From the NCBI GenBank assembly GCA_022841745.1, contig JALHQW010000034.1:1-64000 (forward strand): a stretch of DNA of 64,000 nt, written 5' to 3'. Below are positions 34,705-44,506 of this stretch, one piece after another. Position 1 is the stretch's first letter; every line of letters begins with the position of its first letter. Below the pieces are notes generated by a model. The model was not told where the DNA came from. It did not search any database and saw only the letters and a program-made list of their open reading frames with translations. Source of the stretch: Saprospiraceae bacterium. Lineage in GTDB: Bacteria; Bacteroidota; Bacteroidia; Chitinophagales; Saprospiraceae. The position numbers were made by a program, and so were the translations under genes.

Positions 34705-35463
34705 ATGGAACAAATTGACATAATCCTTATCGAGCGTTATTTTGAAGGGGACCTGAACGAGCAGGAACGGGCAGTCTTTGCCCAACGGCTGCAGGCTGAT
34801 GCCCGTTTTGCCGAGGCATTCCGCTTCGAGCAGGACATACTGGCCGGCATCGAAACGGCAGGCAACCAGCGGCTGCGGGAGCGGCTGGACGCCATCTACC
34901 AAGAAGAAATCAAACATGGGGCCACCATTCGTACCATGCGTCCTTTGCGGCGGTGGTGGATGCTGGCCGCTGCGGTGGTGGCGGGGTTGTTGATTGGTTG
35001 GTGGTGGTTGGGTTCACAGCCCGCTGCACAAAAGCTGGCCAGCCAATATTTGGAGCAGCCATTTCAGGTAGAGGACAGCTTTTTCAGGGGGGAGACGGAT
35101 GAAAATCAAGCACGGACAAACGGGTTGGTGCAATATCGAAATGGCGATTTCGAAGCGGCCGCTGCCTCGATGGAGACGGTGGTTGCCAGCGGCACGGCGA
35201 AAGCGGGAGATTATTTCTTGGCTGGCCTTTGCCAATTGTTCAAGGCATCCCCTGATTTTGCCATAGCTTTGGATTTTTTCACAAAAGCAAATGCACTCGA
35301 CCCTGCCGCTTATACTGATGAAATTAATTGGTACTCAGCCCTGGCCAAAATTCAGTTAAAAAATGAGCCTGCCGCCAAGGCAGTATTGGAAAAACTAGCA
35401 AATAGCAAAAGCAGTCGAAATGCCGAGCAGGCAAGGGAACTGCTTGAAGTGATGGGTAAGTAG
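34705..35463 (+). CDS. Membrane protein with TPR-like tail, putative anti-sigma factor
   Basis: A 252-residue single-pass membrane protein. The cytoplasmic N-terminus (IERYFEGDLNEQERAVFAQRL) resembles the N-terminal fold of anti-sigma proteins in Bacteroidota. A transmembrane segment (WWMLAAAVVAGLLIGWWW, about 86-103) is followed by a periplasmic TPR-like helical region (GLVQYRNGDFEAAAASMETV, AIALDFFTKANALDP). It begins 1 nt after the sigma gene stop, indicating translational coupling. It probably holds the sigma factor until an envelope cue acts on the TPR domain; the classical zinc-binding HxxxCxxC motif is not visible. Confidence 0.75.
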   Translation: MEQIDIILIERYFEGDLNEQERAVFAQRLQADARFAEAFRFEQDILAGIETAGNQRLRERLDAIYQEEIKHGATIRTMRPLRRWWMLAAAVVAGLLIGWWWLGSQPAAQKLASQYLEQPFQVEDSFFRGETDENQARTNGLVQYRNGDFEAAAASMETVVASGTAKAGDYFLAGLCQLFKASPDFAIALDFFTKANALDPAAYTDEINWYSALAKIQLKNEPAAKAVLEKLANSKSSRNAEQARELLEVMGK

Positions 35464-35611
35464 CTCCCCACCGTTTAGTTGATACTACTACATTTTCCAA
35501 ACAAATTCCTAACCACAGCCCACATGCGCCATCTGGCATTAATCTTGCGTTTTAGCTCCTGTTATTTTTTTTGTCACCCTCCCCCCGCAAGTTTCTAAAT
35601 TCAGCATAATC

Positions 35612-36244
35612 ATGGTATCCTTAAAATCATCCGTCAAACTTGCGCTGTTGGCAGCGTGCCTCTACGCCACACCAGCCATCTCCCAAATCAACTTCAAACT
35701 ACAATGGTTGCAGGACAGCACGGCTTGGGGCGTCTTTGCCACCCCAGATGAAGGCGTTAGCCCATCGGAATACCTCATCATTGGGTCGGGCCAGGTGACG
35801 CTCGTTGCTCCACCACAAATGCAGTTCAACAATCTCAAATCCTTTAGCGGCACTTGGGTGCAGAACTCCTATGTGGGCACACCCATCGAAAACCCTGACA
35901 AAGACTATATCAGTTTCGGTCTGGAACAAGCTGACCCACCCATGCAGTTCAAGGCAGGGGAGGAAACCCTGCTGTTCACCTTTGCCAGCAAGGAGGGGGA
36001 ATGCCCTGATGAACTCTACCTGATGTCGAACGACGACCCGTTCAACGTCATGCCCAACTCGAAGAACTCCAATCCTGGCAATGATATCAGCATCCTCGAC
36101 CCTGGCAACGAAAAGTCGCTTTATTTCTTCTCCAAAGTCTATGCCCAGGATGCTTGGGATTGCCATCCCGGCAAGGTGAAAGCGCAAGGCCCCTTCATTT
36201 CTGGTTATGAAAAGCGGAGGAACAGGCGGCAGTTGAAGCCTTAG
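35612..36244 (+). CDS. Secreted protein of unknown function
   Basis: A 210-residue protein with signal peptide ending AISQ. The body is beta-rich with one Cys pair (GECPD, WDCHP) and a Lys/Arg-rich C-terminus (YEKRRNRRQLKP). ISFGLEQADPPMQFKAGEETLLFTFAS looks like a cohesin-like or Ig-like strand pattern. There is no T9SS sorting domain. I recognise no family. It lies 148 nt downstream of the anti-sigma-like gene, and may be under the same control. Confidence 0.6.
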   Translation: MVSLKSSVKLALLAACLYATPAISQINFKLQWLQDSTAWGVFATPDEGVSPSEYLIIGSGQVTLVAPPQMQFNNLKSFSGTWVQNSYVGTPIENPDKDYISFGLEQADPPMQFKAGEETLLFTFASKEGECPDELYLMSNDDPFNVMPNSKNSNPGNDISILDPGNEKSLYFFSKVYAQDAWDCHPGKVKAQGPFISGYEKRRNRRQLKP

Positions 36245-36270
36245 TTATTGATGCCAATCCAATATATTTC

Positions 36271-36315
36271 AGCATGGGCCGATGGGGAAACTCCATCGGC
36301 CCATGCTCATTTTAC
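36271..36315 (+). terminator. Strong hairpin after the secreted protein
   Basis: AGCATGGGCCGATGG (36271-36285) pairs perfectly with 36293-36307 (15 bp, 7-nt loop), followed by TCATTTTA. It probably terminates the upstream gene. Confidence 0.8.
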
Positions 36316-36461
36316 CCCCGACCTGCCATTATGCCACCTGCTTTTGATTGCTTTCGGCAAGTTTAGGCATCGAGGCGTTGCAATACCTGACACCCCGTCA
36401 GGGATTCCTTGTCGGAACAAATTGTGCAGAACAATCCCACCCCACACTGCCTCGTATCATT

Positions 36462-36584
36462 TATCTTTGCCCACTTTTTGATTGCGGATTGCGAATTGGG
36501 TTCCCTTCGGGAATGACAAAAATGGAACCCAATCCGCAATCTGCAGTTGTCATCCCCGAAGGGGACCTAATCCGTAATAACATC
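36462..36584 (+). promoter_or_regulatory. secA promoter -7 box and structured leader
   Basis: TATCTTTG at 36462-36469 is a consensus -7 box. The about 110-nt leader that follows contains two interleaved complementary pairs: 36487-36504 with 36524-36541 (17 of 18) and the GTTCCCTTCGGGAATGACAA segment near 36500-36520 with the segment 36546-36565 (18 of 20). The two pairs cross, so they could form alternative structures or a pseudoknot near the secA start. Confidence 0.6.
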
Positions 36585-39500
36585 ATGTTTGGTATTTTCA
36601 AATCGCTTTTCAAGTCAAAACACGAAAGGGACTACGACAAGTACTCCCCAGTTATTGACGCCGTAAACGAGGAATGGGAAAAACTCCAACACCTCTCCAA
36701 CGACCAGCTCCGCAACAAGACGCTCGAATTCCGCCAGCGCATCGCCGACCATTTGGCGGGCATTGACCAGGACATCGAAGCTGTGCTCGTGCAGGCCCGT
36801 GAAACCGAAGACATCCACCAGAAAGAAGACCTCTTCAAAGAAGTGGATACCTTGAAAAAAGACCGGGACAAGCACCTCGAAGAAATACTCAAAGAACTCC
36901 TGCCGGAAGCCTTCGCCGTGGTGAAGGAGGCCAGCCGCCGTTTCAAGGAGAATCCAACCCTCGCCGTGCAGGCCACCCAGCACGACCGGGAACTGGCTGC
37001 CAATCCCAATAAGAGCTACGTGAAAATCGAGGGCGACATGGCCATTTGGAAAAACTCCTGGCAGGCTGCCGGGGGCGACATCACCTGGAACATGGTGCAT
37101 TACGACGTGCAACTCATCGGCGGCTCAGTCTTGCACGAGGGCAAGATTGCAGAGATGGCAACTGGTGAAGGTAAAACCCTCGTGGCTACCTTGCCCGCCT
37201 ACCTCAACGGCCTCAGTGGCCAAGGCGTACACGTGGTCACGGTGAACGATTACCTGGCCCGACGTGACAGCGAGTGGATCGGCCCCGTGATGGAGTTCCT
37301 GCTGCTCACCATTGATTGCATTGACAAGCACCGCCCGCACTCCGAGCAGCGTCGCAAAGCCTATATGTGCGACATCACCTATGGCACCAATAACGAGTTC
37401 GGCTTCGACTACCTGCGTGACAACATGGTGCGCTCCCTCGATGAAATGGTGCAGCGCAAGCACCACTACGCCATGGTGGACGAGGTGGACTCCGTGCTCA
37501 TTGACGACGCCCGTACCCCGCTCATTATCTCAGGCCCCGTGGGTGAAGGCGAGGAGGAGCAAGAGTACAAGCACCTGAAACCAGAAGTGGAAAAGTTGCT
37601 TGCTGCGCAACAAAAGATATCCAACCAATATTTGGCCGAAGCCAAAAAACTCTTTGCCGAAGGCGAGGATGGCTATGAGGAGGGCGAGGCTGGCTTGGCA
37701 CTGCTTCGTGCGCACAGGGCACTGCCCAAGAGCCGCCCGCTTATCAAATTCCTTAGCGAAGAGGGCGTCAAGGTCATGCTGCAAAAAGCCGAGAACTTCT
37801 ACATGCAGGAGAACTCGAAGAACATGCACCTCGTGGACGAGCCGCTGCTGTTCACCATTGACGAGAAAAACCGTGGGGTGGAACTCACCGACAACGGTGC
37901 CGAATGGCTTGCCCGTGGCAAGGACGACCCCAGCTTTTTCATCATGCCCGACCTCGCCGCCCGAATGGTCGAGATTGGTAATAGCAGTTTGACCAAGGAA
38001 GAAAAAGAAGAGGCCCGTGTGAAACTGTCGCAGGAGTTTGCGGTGAAGTCGAGCCGCCTACACGCCATGCACCAGTTGCTGAAGGCTTACACCCTTTTTG
38101 AAAAGGACGAAGAATACGTAGTGATAGAAGGCGAGGTGAAAATCGTGGACGAATCTACGGGGCGTATGATGGAAGGCCGCCGCTATTCCGATGGCCTCCA
38201 CCAGGCTTTGGAAGCCAAGGAAAACGTGAAAGTTGGCGAAGCCACCCAGACCTATGCCACCATCACCCTCCAGAACTACTTCCGCATGTACCACAAATTG
38301 GCCGGTATGACGGGTACAGCCGAGACGGAGGCCAAGGAACTTTGGGACATCTACAAACTGGACGTTTCCGTCATCCCTACCAACAGGCCCATCCAGCGCC
38401 TTGATGCCGAGGACGAAGTCTATAAAACAGCCCGTGAGAAGTACAATTCGGTCATTGACAAAATTGCCCAGCTGAGCAAGGCCGGTCGCCCAGTGCTGGT
38501 CGGTACTACTTCGGTTGATATTTCGGAAAAACTCAGCCGCCTGCTCTCCATGCGGGGCGTGAAGCACGAGGTCTTGAACGCCAAGCAGCACCAGCGTGAA
38601 GCATTCATCGTAGCAAAAGCAGGTCAACAGGACGAAAACGGACATGGCAACGTGACCATTGCCACCAACATGGCTGGTCGTGGTACGGACATTAAATTGG
38701 CCCCGCCAACCCTCTTCGATGTGGTGAAAACGGGAGGTGGCAAAGGTGGCTACCCCTACACACTGAAGCAACGGGGCACGGGCAAAGAGCTTGTGATTGA
38801 CAGTGAAAAACATGAATTGGCGGGTGCATTCCAATTGAAGCCCGGTGCGGAAGTTGTTGGCGGCCTTGCCATCGTTGGTACCGAGCGCCACGACAGCCGA
38901 CGGGTTGACCGCCAGCTCAGGGGCCGTTCGGGCCGTCAGGGCGACCCGGGTTCCACGCAGTTTTACGTCTCCCTGGAGGACAACCTCATGCGCCTTTTCC
39001 AGAGCGAGCGTATCGCTGGCTTGATGGATAAAATGGGCCACCAAGAAGGCGACGTCATCCAGCACTCCATGGTCACGAAGAGCATCGAGCGGGCACAGCA
39101 GAAGGTGGAAGAGAACAACTTCGGCATCCGCAAGCGCCTCCTTGAGTACGACGACGTGATGAACATCCAGCGGGAAGCCATTTACAAGAAGCGCTACAAT
39201 GCCCTCAGCGGCGAGCGGCTTCAGGTTGACCTTGACATGATGTTCAGGGGCATGACCGAAAGCATCCTTTCCTCGCACAAGTTGAACGGCGACTTCAATT
39301 CCTTCCGGCAGGATTGCATCAGCGAACTGGGCTTCGAACCGGCTATTACCGAGCAGGAGTTCAACAGCGGCAAGGTGGATGACCTCGTGGAGCGTTTCCA
39401 AGAAGAATTCTACGATTTCTACCACCGCAAAGAGCAGCACATCATCAGTATCTTGTTGCCGACCGTGAAACAGGTACACGAGCGGGAAGGCCAGCGCTAC

Positions 39501-40076
39501 CGCCGCATTGCCGTACCCTATAGCGATGGCCGCACCAAGATGCTACCCATTGCCGCCGAACTGGAGGATGCCATCAAGTCAAAGGGCAAGAGCCTTATGC
39601 GGGACATTGAAAAGGCGATTACCCTTGCCATTTTGGATGAAAAATGGAAGGAGCATTTGCGCAGCATGGACGAATTGAAGGAGTCCGTGCAGTCGGCCAG
39701 CTTTGAGCAGAAAGACCCGTTGGTCATCTATAAAATGGAGGCTTATAAGTTGTTCGAAGACCTCGTTTATCGAATCAACGAAGAGGTGACCTCCTACCTC
39801 TCGCAAGGTATGCTCGCCATGCCCGCCAACCAGCAGGTGCAGCAGGCCCGTGAGCCACAGCGGGTTGACCTCAGCAAGATGCGCATGGGCCGTCCCGGTG
39901 AAGGCAGCAGCGGCGCACCCATGACCGAAGCGGAAGCCCGTGCAAGGGCTGCCGCCGAGGGTGTTTCACAGCAAGCCAAGCAGGAGACCGTAAAGCACAG
40001 CGAGCCTCGTGTTGGCCGCAATGACCCCTGCCCCTGCGGCAGTGGGAAGAAGTACAAGGCCTGCCACGGGAGGTAG
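36585..40076 (+). CDS. secA: SecA protein-translocase ATPase
   Basis: A SecA of 1163 residues, longer than the 900 of Escherichia coli and typical of Bacteroidota. The Walker A MATGEGKT (about 190-197), [15 protein letters not shown], the [19 protein letters not shown] Walker B block (about 297-315), and [12 protein letters not shown] with [23 protein letters not shown] in helicase motif V/VI are all present. The C-terminus carries the zinc-binding SecB/lipid-interaction motif [15 protein letters not shown]. The additional length lies in an N-terminal insertion (about 50-110) and a 380-470 insertion. The start at 36585 gives the standard SecA N-terminus [11 protein letters not shown]. It drives Sec export. 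Confidence 0.97.
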   Translation: MFGIFKSLFKSKHERDYDKYSPVIDAVNEEWEKLQHLSNDQLRNKTLEFRQRIADHLAGIDQDIEAVLVQARETEDIHQKEDLFKEVDTLKKDRDKHLEEILKELLPEAFAVVKEASRRFKENPTLAVQATQHDRELAANPNKSYVKIEGDMAIWKNSWQAAGGDITWNMVHYDVQLIGGSVLHEGKIAEMATGEGKTLVATLPAYLNGLSGQGVHVVTVNDYLARRDSEWIGPVMEFLLLTIDCIDKHRPHSEQRRKAYMCDITYGTNNEFGFDYLRDNMVRSLDEMVQRKHHYAMVDEVDSVLIDDARTPLIISGPVGEGEEEQEYKHLKPEVEKLLAAQQKISNQYLAEAKKLFAEGEDGYEEGEAGLALLRAHRALPKSRPLIKFLSEEGVKVMLQKAENFYMQENSKNMHLVDEPLLFTIDEKNRGVELTDNGAEWLARGKDDPSFFIMPDLAARMVEIGNSSLTKEEKEEARVKLSQEFAVKSSRLHAMHQLLKAYTLFEKDEEYVVIEGEVKIVDESTGRMMEGRRYSDGLHQALEAKENVKVGEATQTYATITLQNYFRMYHKLAGMTGTAETEAKELWDIYKLDVSVIPTNRPIQRLDAEDEVYKTAREKYNSVIDKIAQLSKAGRPVLVGTTSVDISEKLSRLLSMRGVKHEVLNAKQHQREAFIVAKAGQQDENGHGNVTIATNMAGRGTDIKLAPPTLFDVVKTGGGKGGYPYTLKQRGTGKELVIDSEKHELAGAFQLKPGAEVVGGLAIVGTERHDSRRVDRQLRGRSGRQGDPGSTQFYVSLEDNLMRLFQSERIAGLMDKMGHQEGDVIQHSMVTKSIERAQQKVEENNFGIRKRLLEYDDVMNIQREAIYKKRYNALSGERLQVDLDMMFRGMTESILSSHKLNGDFNSFRQDCISELGFEPAITEQEFNSGKVDDLVERFQEEFYDFYHRKEQHIISILLPTVKQVHEREGQRYRRIAVPYSDGRTKMLPIAAELEDAIKSKGKSLMRDIEKAITLAILDEKWKEHLRSMDELKESVQSASFEQKDPLVIYKMEAYKLFEDLVYRINEEVTSYLSQGMLAMPANQQVQQAREPQRVDLSKMRMGRPGEGSSGAPMTEAEARARAAAEGVSQQAKQETVKHSEPRVGRNDPCPCGSGKKYKACHGR

Positions 40077-40176
40077 TTGAGGTATGAGGTATGGAGGTAT
40101 GGGAGAGGGACGAAAGCGATTTATCATGCTGATACCATTGATTGCACTTGGTTATTATCATCAAATTCAGGAAAAG

Positions 40177-41292
40177 ATGAAAAGCCTTCTGTATGTCGCT
40201 TTACTATTAATTGCTTTTGCCAGTCATGCACAAGCCCCCATCCTTCTAACCAACCCTTCCTTTGAAGGCAATGTGGGCTATGGCGTGCTGCCCGGTGGTT
40301 GGTTCAGCTGTACCTTCAATGCCGAGTCACCGCCCGATACACACCCTGTTCCAGAAGGTGCTTTTGGTGTAACGCAAAGGCCAAAGGATGGGGTCTCGTA
40401 CCTCGGCATGGTAGTCAGGGACAACGGCACCAGCGAATTGGTCAGTCATAAGCTACAGCAGCCATTCCTAGCAGGGCAGTGCTATTCCCTCAGCGTATAT
40501 CTTTGTAAATCGGAGCATTTGAGTAGTCGGAGCAGGTTAACGAACCGTGAGGCTGATTACGACAATCCAGCAGTGCTTAGGCTATGGGGCGGTGCCAGCC
40601 CATGCGGAAAAAAAGAGCTATTGGCCGTATCGCCTCCCATCGGGCACGCAGCTTGGGTGAAATATTCTTTTCAAGTCAAAACCTTGGAGACGCTACAGTA
40701 CCTTAGCCTTGAGGCATACTATGTAGAAAGTTCCACCAGGGTTTACAATGGAAATATCCTTATAGATGATTTTTCACCCATCCTACCCATTGATTGTGGA
40801 ACACTACAGTACTTGGTGAACGCTGATACGCTGCAAATTCCGCCCTACAAATTCAAAAAGGAAGCATTGCCCACAGATAGTGCGCTCACCTATTCGAATT
40901 ATTTTAAAAATATTGGTTCAAAAACATGGATGCTGAACCTGAACGAAGTTTTAAAGCCTGAAGATTTGCCAGGCTTAGTGATTAGCAATTGCGACCGAAT
41001 CGGCTTTGAAAGGGGCGAATACAAACTCCCAGTTTCTTATGAAATCGGCCTGCTGGAAATTGCTTATAACGTTGCCAAATTCCCTGACCAGTACCTTGAA
41101 ATTGCGATTGCGAACCGTGGCGACCGCCTGAACAAGCGAAGGGCAAAGGCTATCGGCCATGTTTTAAAGGATGCAGGACTGGTGAAGCGAAAATACAGTA
41201 TTACCTTCATACAGTTGGCCGATGCAAATATGGCTGGGTGGTCGTGCGGCGGCCAAGAGGTTTGGTTGAGGGTAGGGCCAAAACAGGAGTGA
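40177..41292 (+). CDS. Secreted protein with CBM-like N-terminus and OmpA-like C-terminus
   Basis: A 371-residue exported protein. Signal peptide ends SHAQ. The N-terminal part (LLTNPSFEGNVGYGVLPGGW) resembles carbohydrate-binding domains in which NPSFEG is a signature. The C-terminal 110 residues resemble OmpA-like peptidoglycan-binding folds in order (LEIAYNVAKFP, then IAIANRGDRLNKRRAKAIGHVLKDAGL), but the usual D and R anchors are only partly kept, so binding is uncertain. It lies 100 nt after secA. I set the start at 40177 so that it begins at the signal peptide. Confidence 0.7.
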   Translation: MKSLLYVALLLIAFASHAQAPILLTNPSFEGNVGYGVLPGGWFSCTFNAESPPDTHPVPEGAFGVTQRPKDGVSYLGMVVRDNGTSELVSHKLQQPFLAGQCYSLSVYLCKSEHLSSRSRLTNREADYDNPAVLRLWGGASPCGKKELLAVSPPIGHAAWVKYSFQVKTLETLQYLSLEAYYVESSTRVYNGNILIDDFSPILPIDCGTLQYLVNADTLQIPPYKFKKEALPTDSALTYSNYFKNIGSKTWMLNLNEVLKPEDLPGLVISNCDRIGFERGEYKLPVSYEIGLLEIAYNVAKFPDQYLEIAIANRGDRLNKRRAKAIGHVLKDAGLVKRKYSITFIQLADANMAGWSCGGQEVWLRVGPKQE

Positions 41293-41360
41293 AGTTTCCA
41301 TCAAAAACACAATCAACGCCATTTCTTGTAGCTTTGCAGAAAAAACAGCAAACAGATTTT

Positions 41361-41954
41361 ATGAAGAACCTATCCCTTATCTTGAATGCCGTGCTGCTCC
41401 TCGCAGTGGCCTATCTGTTTTTCGATAAATTTTCAGGATCGAAGAAACCCGCTGCTGCCCCTACGCAAGAACAGCCGAGCGAGGCACCTGCAAAGCCGTT
41501 GAGCATCGTTTACGTGGACATTGACAGCTTGCATGAAAACAGCGTTGCCTACCAGGCCATCATCAAACAGATGGAGAAAAAGGCCAACGACGTGAGGGCA
41601 TCCTTGGCCGCCAAGCAAAAAGCCTTCGAAAAAGAATACATGGAGGCCGCCCAAAAAGCAGAAAGCGGCACCATCACCCCCAAGCAAGAGATGGAGTACC
41701 AAGAAAGCCTCAAGAAAAAGCAAGATGCGATAATGAGCCTTCGGGAAAAGGCCAGCAAGGAAATAGACGAGGAGCAGAACAAGTTCAATGACAAGTTCAT
41801 CGGCGATATCCAAAACATCACCGACTCCCTGAGAACAGCCAATGGCTATGACTATGTGCTGTACAAAGGAGGCCTCGCCAACGCCATCCTTTCGGCCAAC
41901 GGACAGAACGACATCACCAAAATCGTGGTGGATTTGCTGAACGCAAAAAAATAA
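41361..41954 (+). CDS. OmpH/Skp-like periplasmic chaperone
   Basis: A 197-residue protein with an N-terminal signal or anchor (LILNAVLLLAVAYLFF) and a coiled-coil body. IVYVDIDSLHENSVAY begins the OmpH/Skp family domain; QKAFEKEYMEAAQ and ESLKKKQDAIMSLREKASKEIDEE form the tentacle helices, and YDYVLYKGGLANAIL closes the fold. Skp-like proteins guide outer-membrane proteins through the periplasm. The ATG at 41361 was chosen at the hydrophobic start; TAGCTTTG at 41329-41336 may be its -7 element. A proline/alanine linker separates the membrane segment from the coiled coil. Confidence 0.85.
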   Translation: MKNLSLILNAVLLLAVAYLFFDKFSGSKKPAAAPTQEQPSEAPAKPLSIVYVDIDSLHENSVAYQAIIKQMEKKANDVRASLAAKQKAFEKEYMEAAQKAESGTITPKQEMEYQESLKKKQDAIMSLREKASKEIDEEQNKFNDKFIGDIQNITDSLRTANGYDYVLYKGGLANAILSANGQNDITKIVVDLLNAKK

Positions 41955-41977
41955 TTTGGGTTAATTTCAAAAAAGAG

Positions 41978-42008
41978 TTGGGCGGTCTGAAACATTGTCG
42001 TATCTTTG
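41978..42008 (+). promoter_or_regulatory. Promoter of tRNA-fMet
   Basis: TTG at 41978-41980 and TATCTTTG at 42001-42008 with a 20-nt spacer, an excellent Bacteroidota promoter, 40 nt upstream of the tRNA. Confidence 0.75.
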
Positions 42009-42047
42009 CACCCACATTCAAACAAACGGGTTTGAATCAACTAATAT

Positions 42048-42120
42048 CGCGGGATGGAGCAGTTGGTAGCTCGTCGGGCTCATAACCCGAAGGCCGCAGG
42101 TTCAAGTCCTGCTCCCGCCA
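42048..42120 (+). tRNA. tRNA-fMet (anticodon CAT), initiator
   Basis: The cloverleaf is complete, with anticodon CAT at 42081-42083. It is the initiator by two features: C1 and C72 do not pair at the acceptor end (CGCGGGA opposite TCCCGCC), and the anticodon stem has three G-C pairs (TCGGG / CCCGA). The T arm is GCAGG-TTCAAGT-CCTGC. CCA is not encoded; position 73 is A. Confidence 0.96.
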
Positions 42121-42132
42121 CAAAATCTGAAG

Positions 42133-42162
42133 ACCTCTGCATTTGCAGGGGTTTTCTTGTTT
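42133..42162 (+). terminator. Terminator after tRNA-fMet
   Basis: ACCTCTGCA pairs with TGCAGGGGT with one G-T wobble, followed by TTTCTTGTTT. Confidence 0.75.
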
Positions 42163-42476
42163 AACGGTAACACGCTCCGGTAACAGGACTGTCGGCGTGA
42201 AAATTCGTCATGCTGTCAGCTAAAAAAATCGCCTGCCTTCCCCGTCTTTATTCCTCAAGACCTTTCCAAGGAAGCATTTATCCATTACACTGAACCAGCA
42301 GGGTGCCTGGGCACAAAAAGCAAAGCTGACGGCTGCACTTGCCCCATGGGGCTTGCGTATCACACTTGACCATTGGCTTTTATGGTTGTTTGATTAACCA
42401 ACTCAAGTTTCGGAGCACCAAAGCTTCTCCAAAAAGCGTGTTCAGCAATATCGCCGTTAGGCGGGACTGCTTGAAG

Positions 42477-42524
42477 GGGCAGCAAATTGATTTTTTGCTG
42501 AGGCAAAAAATCAATTTGCTGCCC
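42477..42524. repeat. Perfect 22-bp hairpin in a gene-poor stretch
   Basis: GGGCAGCAAATTGATTTTTTGC (two halves, 42477-42498 and 42503-42524) form a perfect palindrome with a 4-nt loop. It lies in the 42163-42604 stretch, which has no gene I can support. Because it is palindromic, both strands there translate to the same GQQIDFL-like string, explaining the spurious frames. Confidence 0.8.
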
Positions 42525-42604
42525 TTTCGAGGATTTCCCCTTTGGGGCGTCGCCTATGGCTTCGCCAAAACGCAATCAATTGGTCGGAGAACCATCCCCA
42601 TGCC

Positions 42605-43348
42605 CTAATAATAAAACGGCTCCTCCATCTTAGGTAATTTCAGCTCGTTCTCGCCAGGGTGGAAACCGTCCATATTGGGCAGTACCTTTGGTTTGTTCGT
42701 GAAGTCTTTGGTGGTTTTAGTGATGGCCGGGTTGTCCTCGCTCTTGGAGCAATCCTCGACCTCCTTGTTATAGTTGATTTTGCCAGTGGATAAATTGTAG
42801 TCGTAAGTTTCCCAATAATCGCAAGGGCTTCCTGTGTTGGTGGTGGCGCCAATGAGTTTCCAAGCGGCACCTTGAAAGCGGTAACGGTGAGTATAGGTCC
42901 ATTTGGTGCGGCTGCCGCCAAAATGGTGAAGAACAAGGCTGCCGTTTTCGATGACTACCCCTTGGAATGGGTCGCCCATCATGCCGCCGTTTTGGCTGGG
43001 CATAACAGGGCCAGTCGTTTTGTGCCAAAGCTCCCACAGTCCGTTGTTCGATTTGAAGATGTGAAGCTCCCGCTCGGTGCCCAAATCAGTTTCCCGTTTT
43101 GTGTCGTAAACAATGGCTTTTTCGTCCTTGCCGTCCTTGTCGAGGTCGCCAGTGGCCTCGCCCAATTTGGTCAGGCCAGTTGGGTTCGGTATGGTGTCAC
43201 TCGTGGCGGCTGTAGCAGCTTCCACGGGCGGCTCGACTGGGATTTCGGTAGCGTCGGCAGGGGTCGTGTTTCCCGTATCGGGATGGTTTTTGCTGCCTTG
43301 ACAGGCAAAAAACAAGATGCTGGCGAAAAATAATAGCTTGCTTTTCAT
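42605..43348 (-). CDS. Lipoprotein with EF-hand-like motif, unknown function
   Basis: A 247-residue lipoprotein. Lipobox FFAC (Cys16) is followed by a Thr/Pro/Ala-rich linker to residue 55. GDLDKDGKDEKAIVYD (about 69-84) is an Asp-rich calcium-binding-like loop as found in FG-GAP or EF-hand-like proteins that measure expression of numbers. The C-terminal half has a WTYTHRYRFQGAAWKLIG-type strand pattern. I recognise no family and its neighbours do not help. Confidence 0.65.
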   Translation of the reverse strand: MKSKLLFFASILFFACQGSKNHPDTGNTTPADATEIPVEPPVEAATAATSDTIPNPTGLTKLGEATGDLDKDGKDEKAIVYDTKRETDLGTERELHIFKSNNGLWELWHKTTGPVMPSQNGGMMGDPFQGVVIENGSLVLHHFGGSRTKWTYTHRYRFQGAAWKLIGATTNTGSPCDYWETYDYNLSTGKINYNKEVEDCSKSEDNPAITKTTKDFTNKPKVLPNMDGFHPGENELKLPKMEEPFYY

Positions 43349-43547
43349 GGTTGATTTTTGATGTGAAGATAAACGGGTTGCCCCAGATTTTGGGCAAATC
43401 TAATACGACGTTGGTGACGCATCAAAAAGGCCGGCAAAATCTGAGCGGACGGCTGGGCTGGCCCGTGTGGCTGGCGGTGGGGGAGGGGTGGGTGCAGGGA
43501 GTGGTAGATTGGCTGGGATATCGCAATTGGCAATTGGCGGTTAGCTG

Positions 43548-44294
43548 TTAGTTGTTGGCCATAGCTAGCAACCGCCGGAGCTGCTTTTTGGTCTCGTGCG
43601 GAAAATCGGAGCCTAGTACCCAATGAACGTATTCCTTTGTCTCTATCACCAACTGGTCTTTGTGCTTGCCGAACGACCAGTAAACCAGCCCTTCCTTTTC
43701 GTAGAGTTTCCCGGCAAAATCAACCCGGCCATTGTCGCCACGGCATAGTTCTTCGAGGTCGGGTATGGCGGTGGGCAGGCTTGGGTTTTGTTCCAATTGC
43801 TTTTCGAAGATGGTGACGGTGGCCCGGATGTCGGAAAGGGCATCGTGGGCGCTGTCGAGGGACTGGCCGGTGTAGCGGCGGTAGGTTTCATCGAGGCGAT
43901 GGCTGTTGACGTTGCGCTCGATTTTGAGGACGTCGAGGAAGCGGGTGCCTTCTTCCGGGAAATCAATGCCTACCCTGGCGAATTCTTCCACGAGCATGGG
44001 CACGTCGAAATTGTCGGAATTGTAGCCAGCGAGATCAGCGCCAGAGAGCCACTGGGCGAAGGATTTTGCTACTTGCCGGAAATAGGGGGCGTCCTTCACC
44101 TCCTCGTCGGAGATGCCGTGGATGGCGGTGGCTCCTGCGGGGATGGGGATGCCGGGGTTTAGCAGCACGTTTTTCTCTTCCCGCTGGCCATCGAGCGTGA
44201 TTTTGACGGCCCCGATTTGTAGGATGCGGTCCTGGGCAGTGTTGGTGCCGGTGGTTTCGAGGTCGAAGAAGATGATGGGGCGGGTGAGCTGCAT
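43548..44294 (-). CDS. DnaQ-like 3'-5' exonuclease
   Basis: A 248-residue DEDDh exonuclease of the DnaQ family. Motif I is FFDLETTG (about 9-16), the second site is GYNSDNFDVPML, and motif III is SAHDALSDIRAT with the catalytic His and Asp. A C-terminal domain of about 80 residues (LVYWSFGKHKDQLV ... SDFPHETKKQLRRLL) is common in the Bacteroidota branch. Could be a DnaQ proofreading subunit paralogue or RNase T-like repair/RNA-processing enzyme; not decidable here. It is divergent from the WYL gene. Confidence 0.9.
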   Translation of the reverse strand: MQLTRPIIFFDLETTGTNTAQDRILQIGAVKITLDGQREEKNVLLNPGIPIPAGATAIHGISDEEVKDAPYFRQVAKSFAQWLSGADLAGYNSDNFDVPMLVEEFARVGIDFPEEGTRFLDVLKIERNVNSHRLDETYRRYTGQSLDSAHDALSDIRATVTIFEKQLEQNPSLPTAIPDLEELCRGDNGRVDFAGKLYEKEGLVYWSFGKHKDQLVIETKEYVHWVLGSDFPHETKKQLRRLLAMANN

Positions 44295-44415
44295 TGGGTG
44301 GTTGTTTTGGGGGCGAAAGTAGGGAAGAAAAGGGGATTGAGTTCGCTGACGGTCGAAGCGGTGAGCGGATGTGTGCTCCTTCCAATTGTTAGAATTTTAT
44401 TTACTGCCACTATAC

Positions 44416-44446
44416 TTTGGTTATATCGGTAAACAATATAACTTTG
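44416..44446 (+). promoter_or_regulatory. Promoter of the WYL regulator gene
   Basis: TTTG at 44416-44419 and TAACTTTG at 44439-44446 with 19 nt between, full consensus for Bacteroidota. The start codon is 60 nt downstream. Confidence 0.75.
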
Positions 44447-44506
44447 GCCATCATACCTGAGAGAGCTTTTCAATAAACACAGTCTTTTAACCCGAAAGCT
44501 AGGCGT

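Noticed and set aside
36348-36584. N-terminal extension of SecA by 79 codons
   Set aside because: The extension translates the structured leader repeats; the canonical SecA N-terminus begins at 36585.
42339-42608. Frames on both strands across the 22-bp palindrome
   Set aside because: The two frames encode the same GQQIDFL-like string because the DNA is palindromic; no domain or codon signal.
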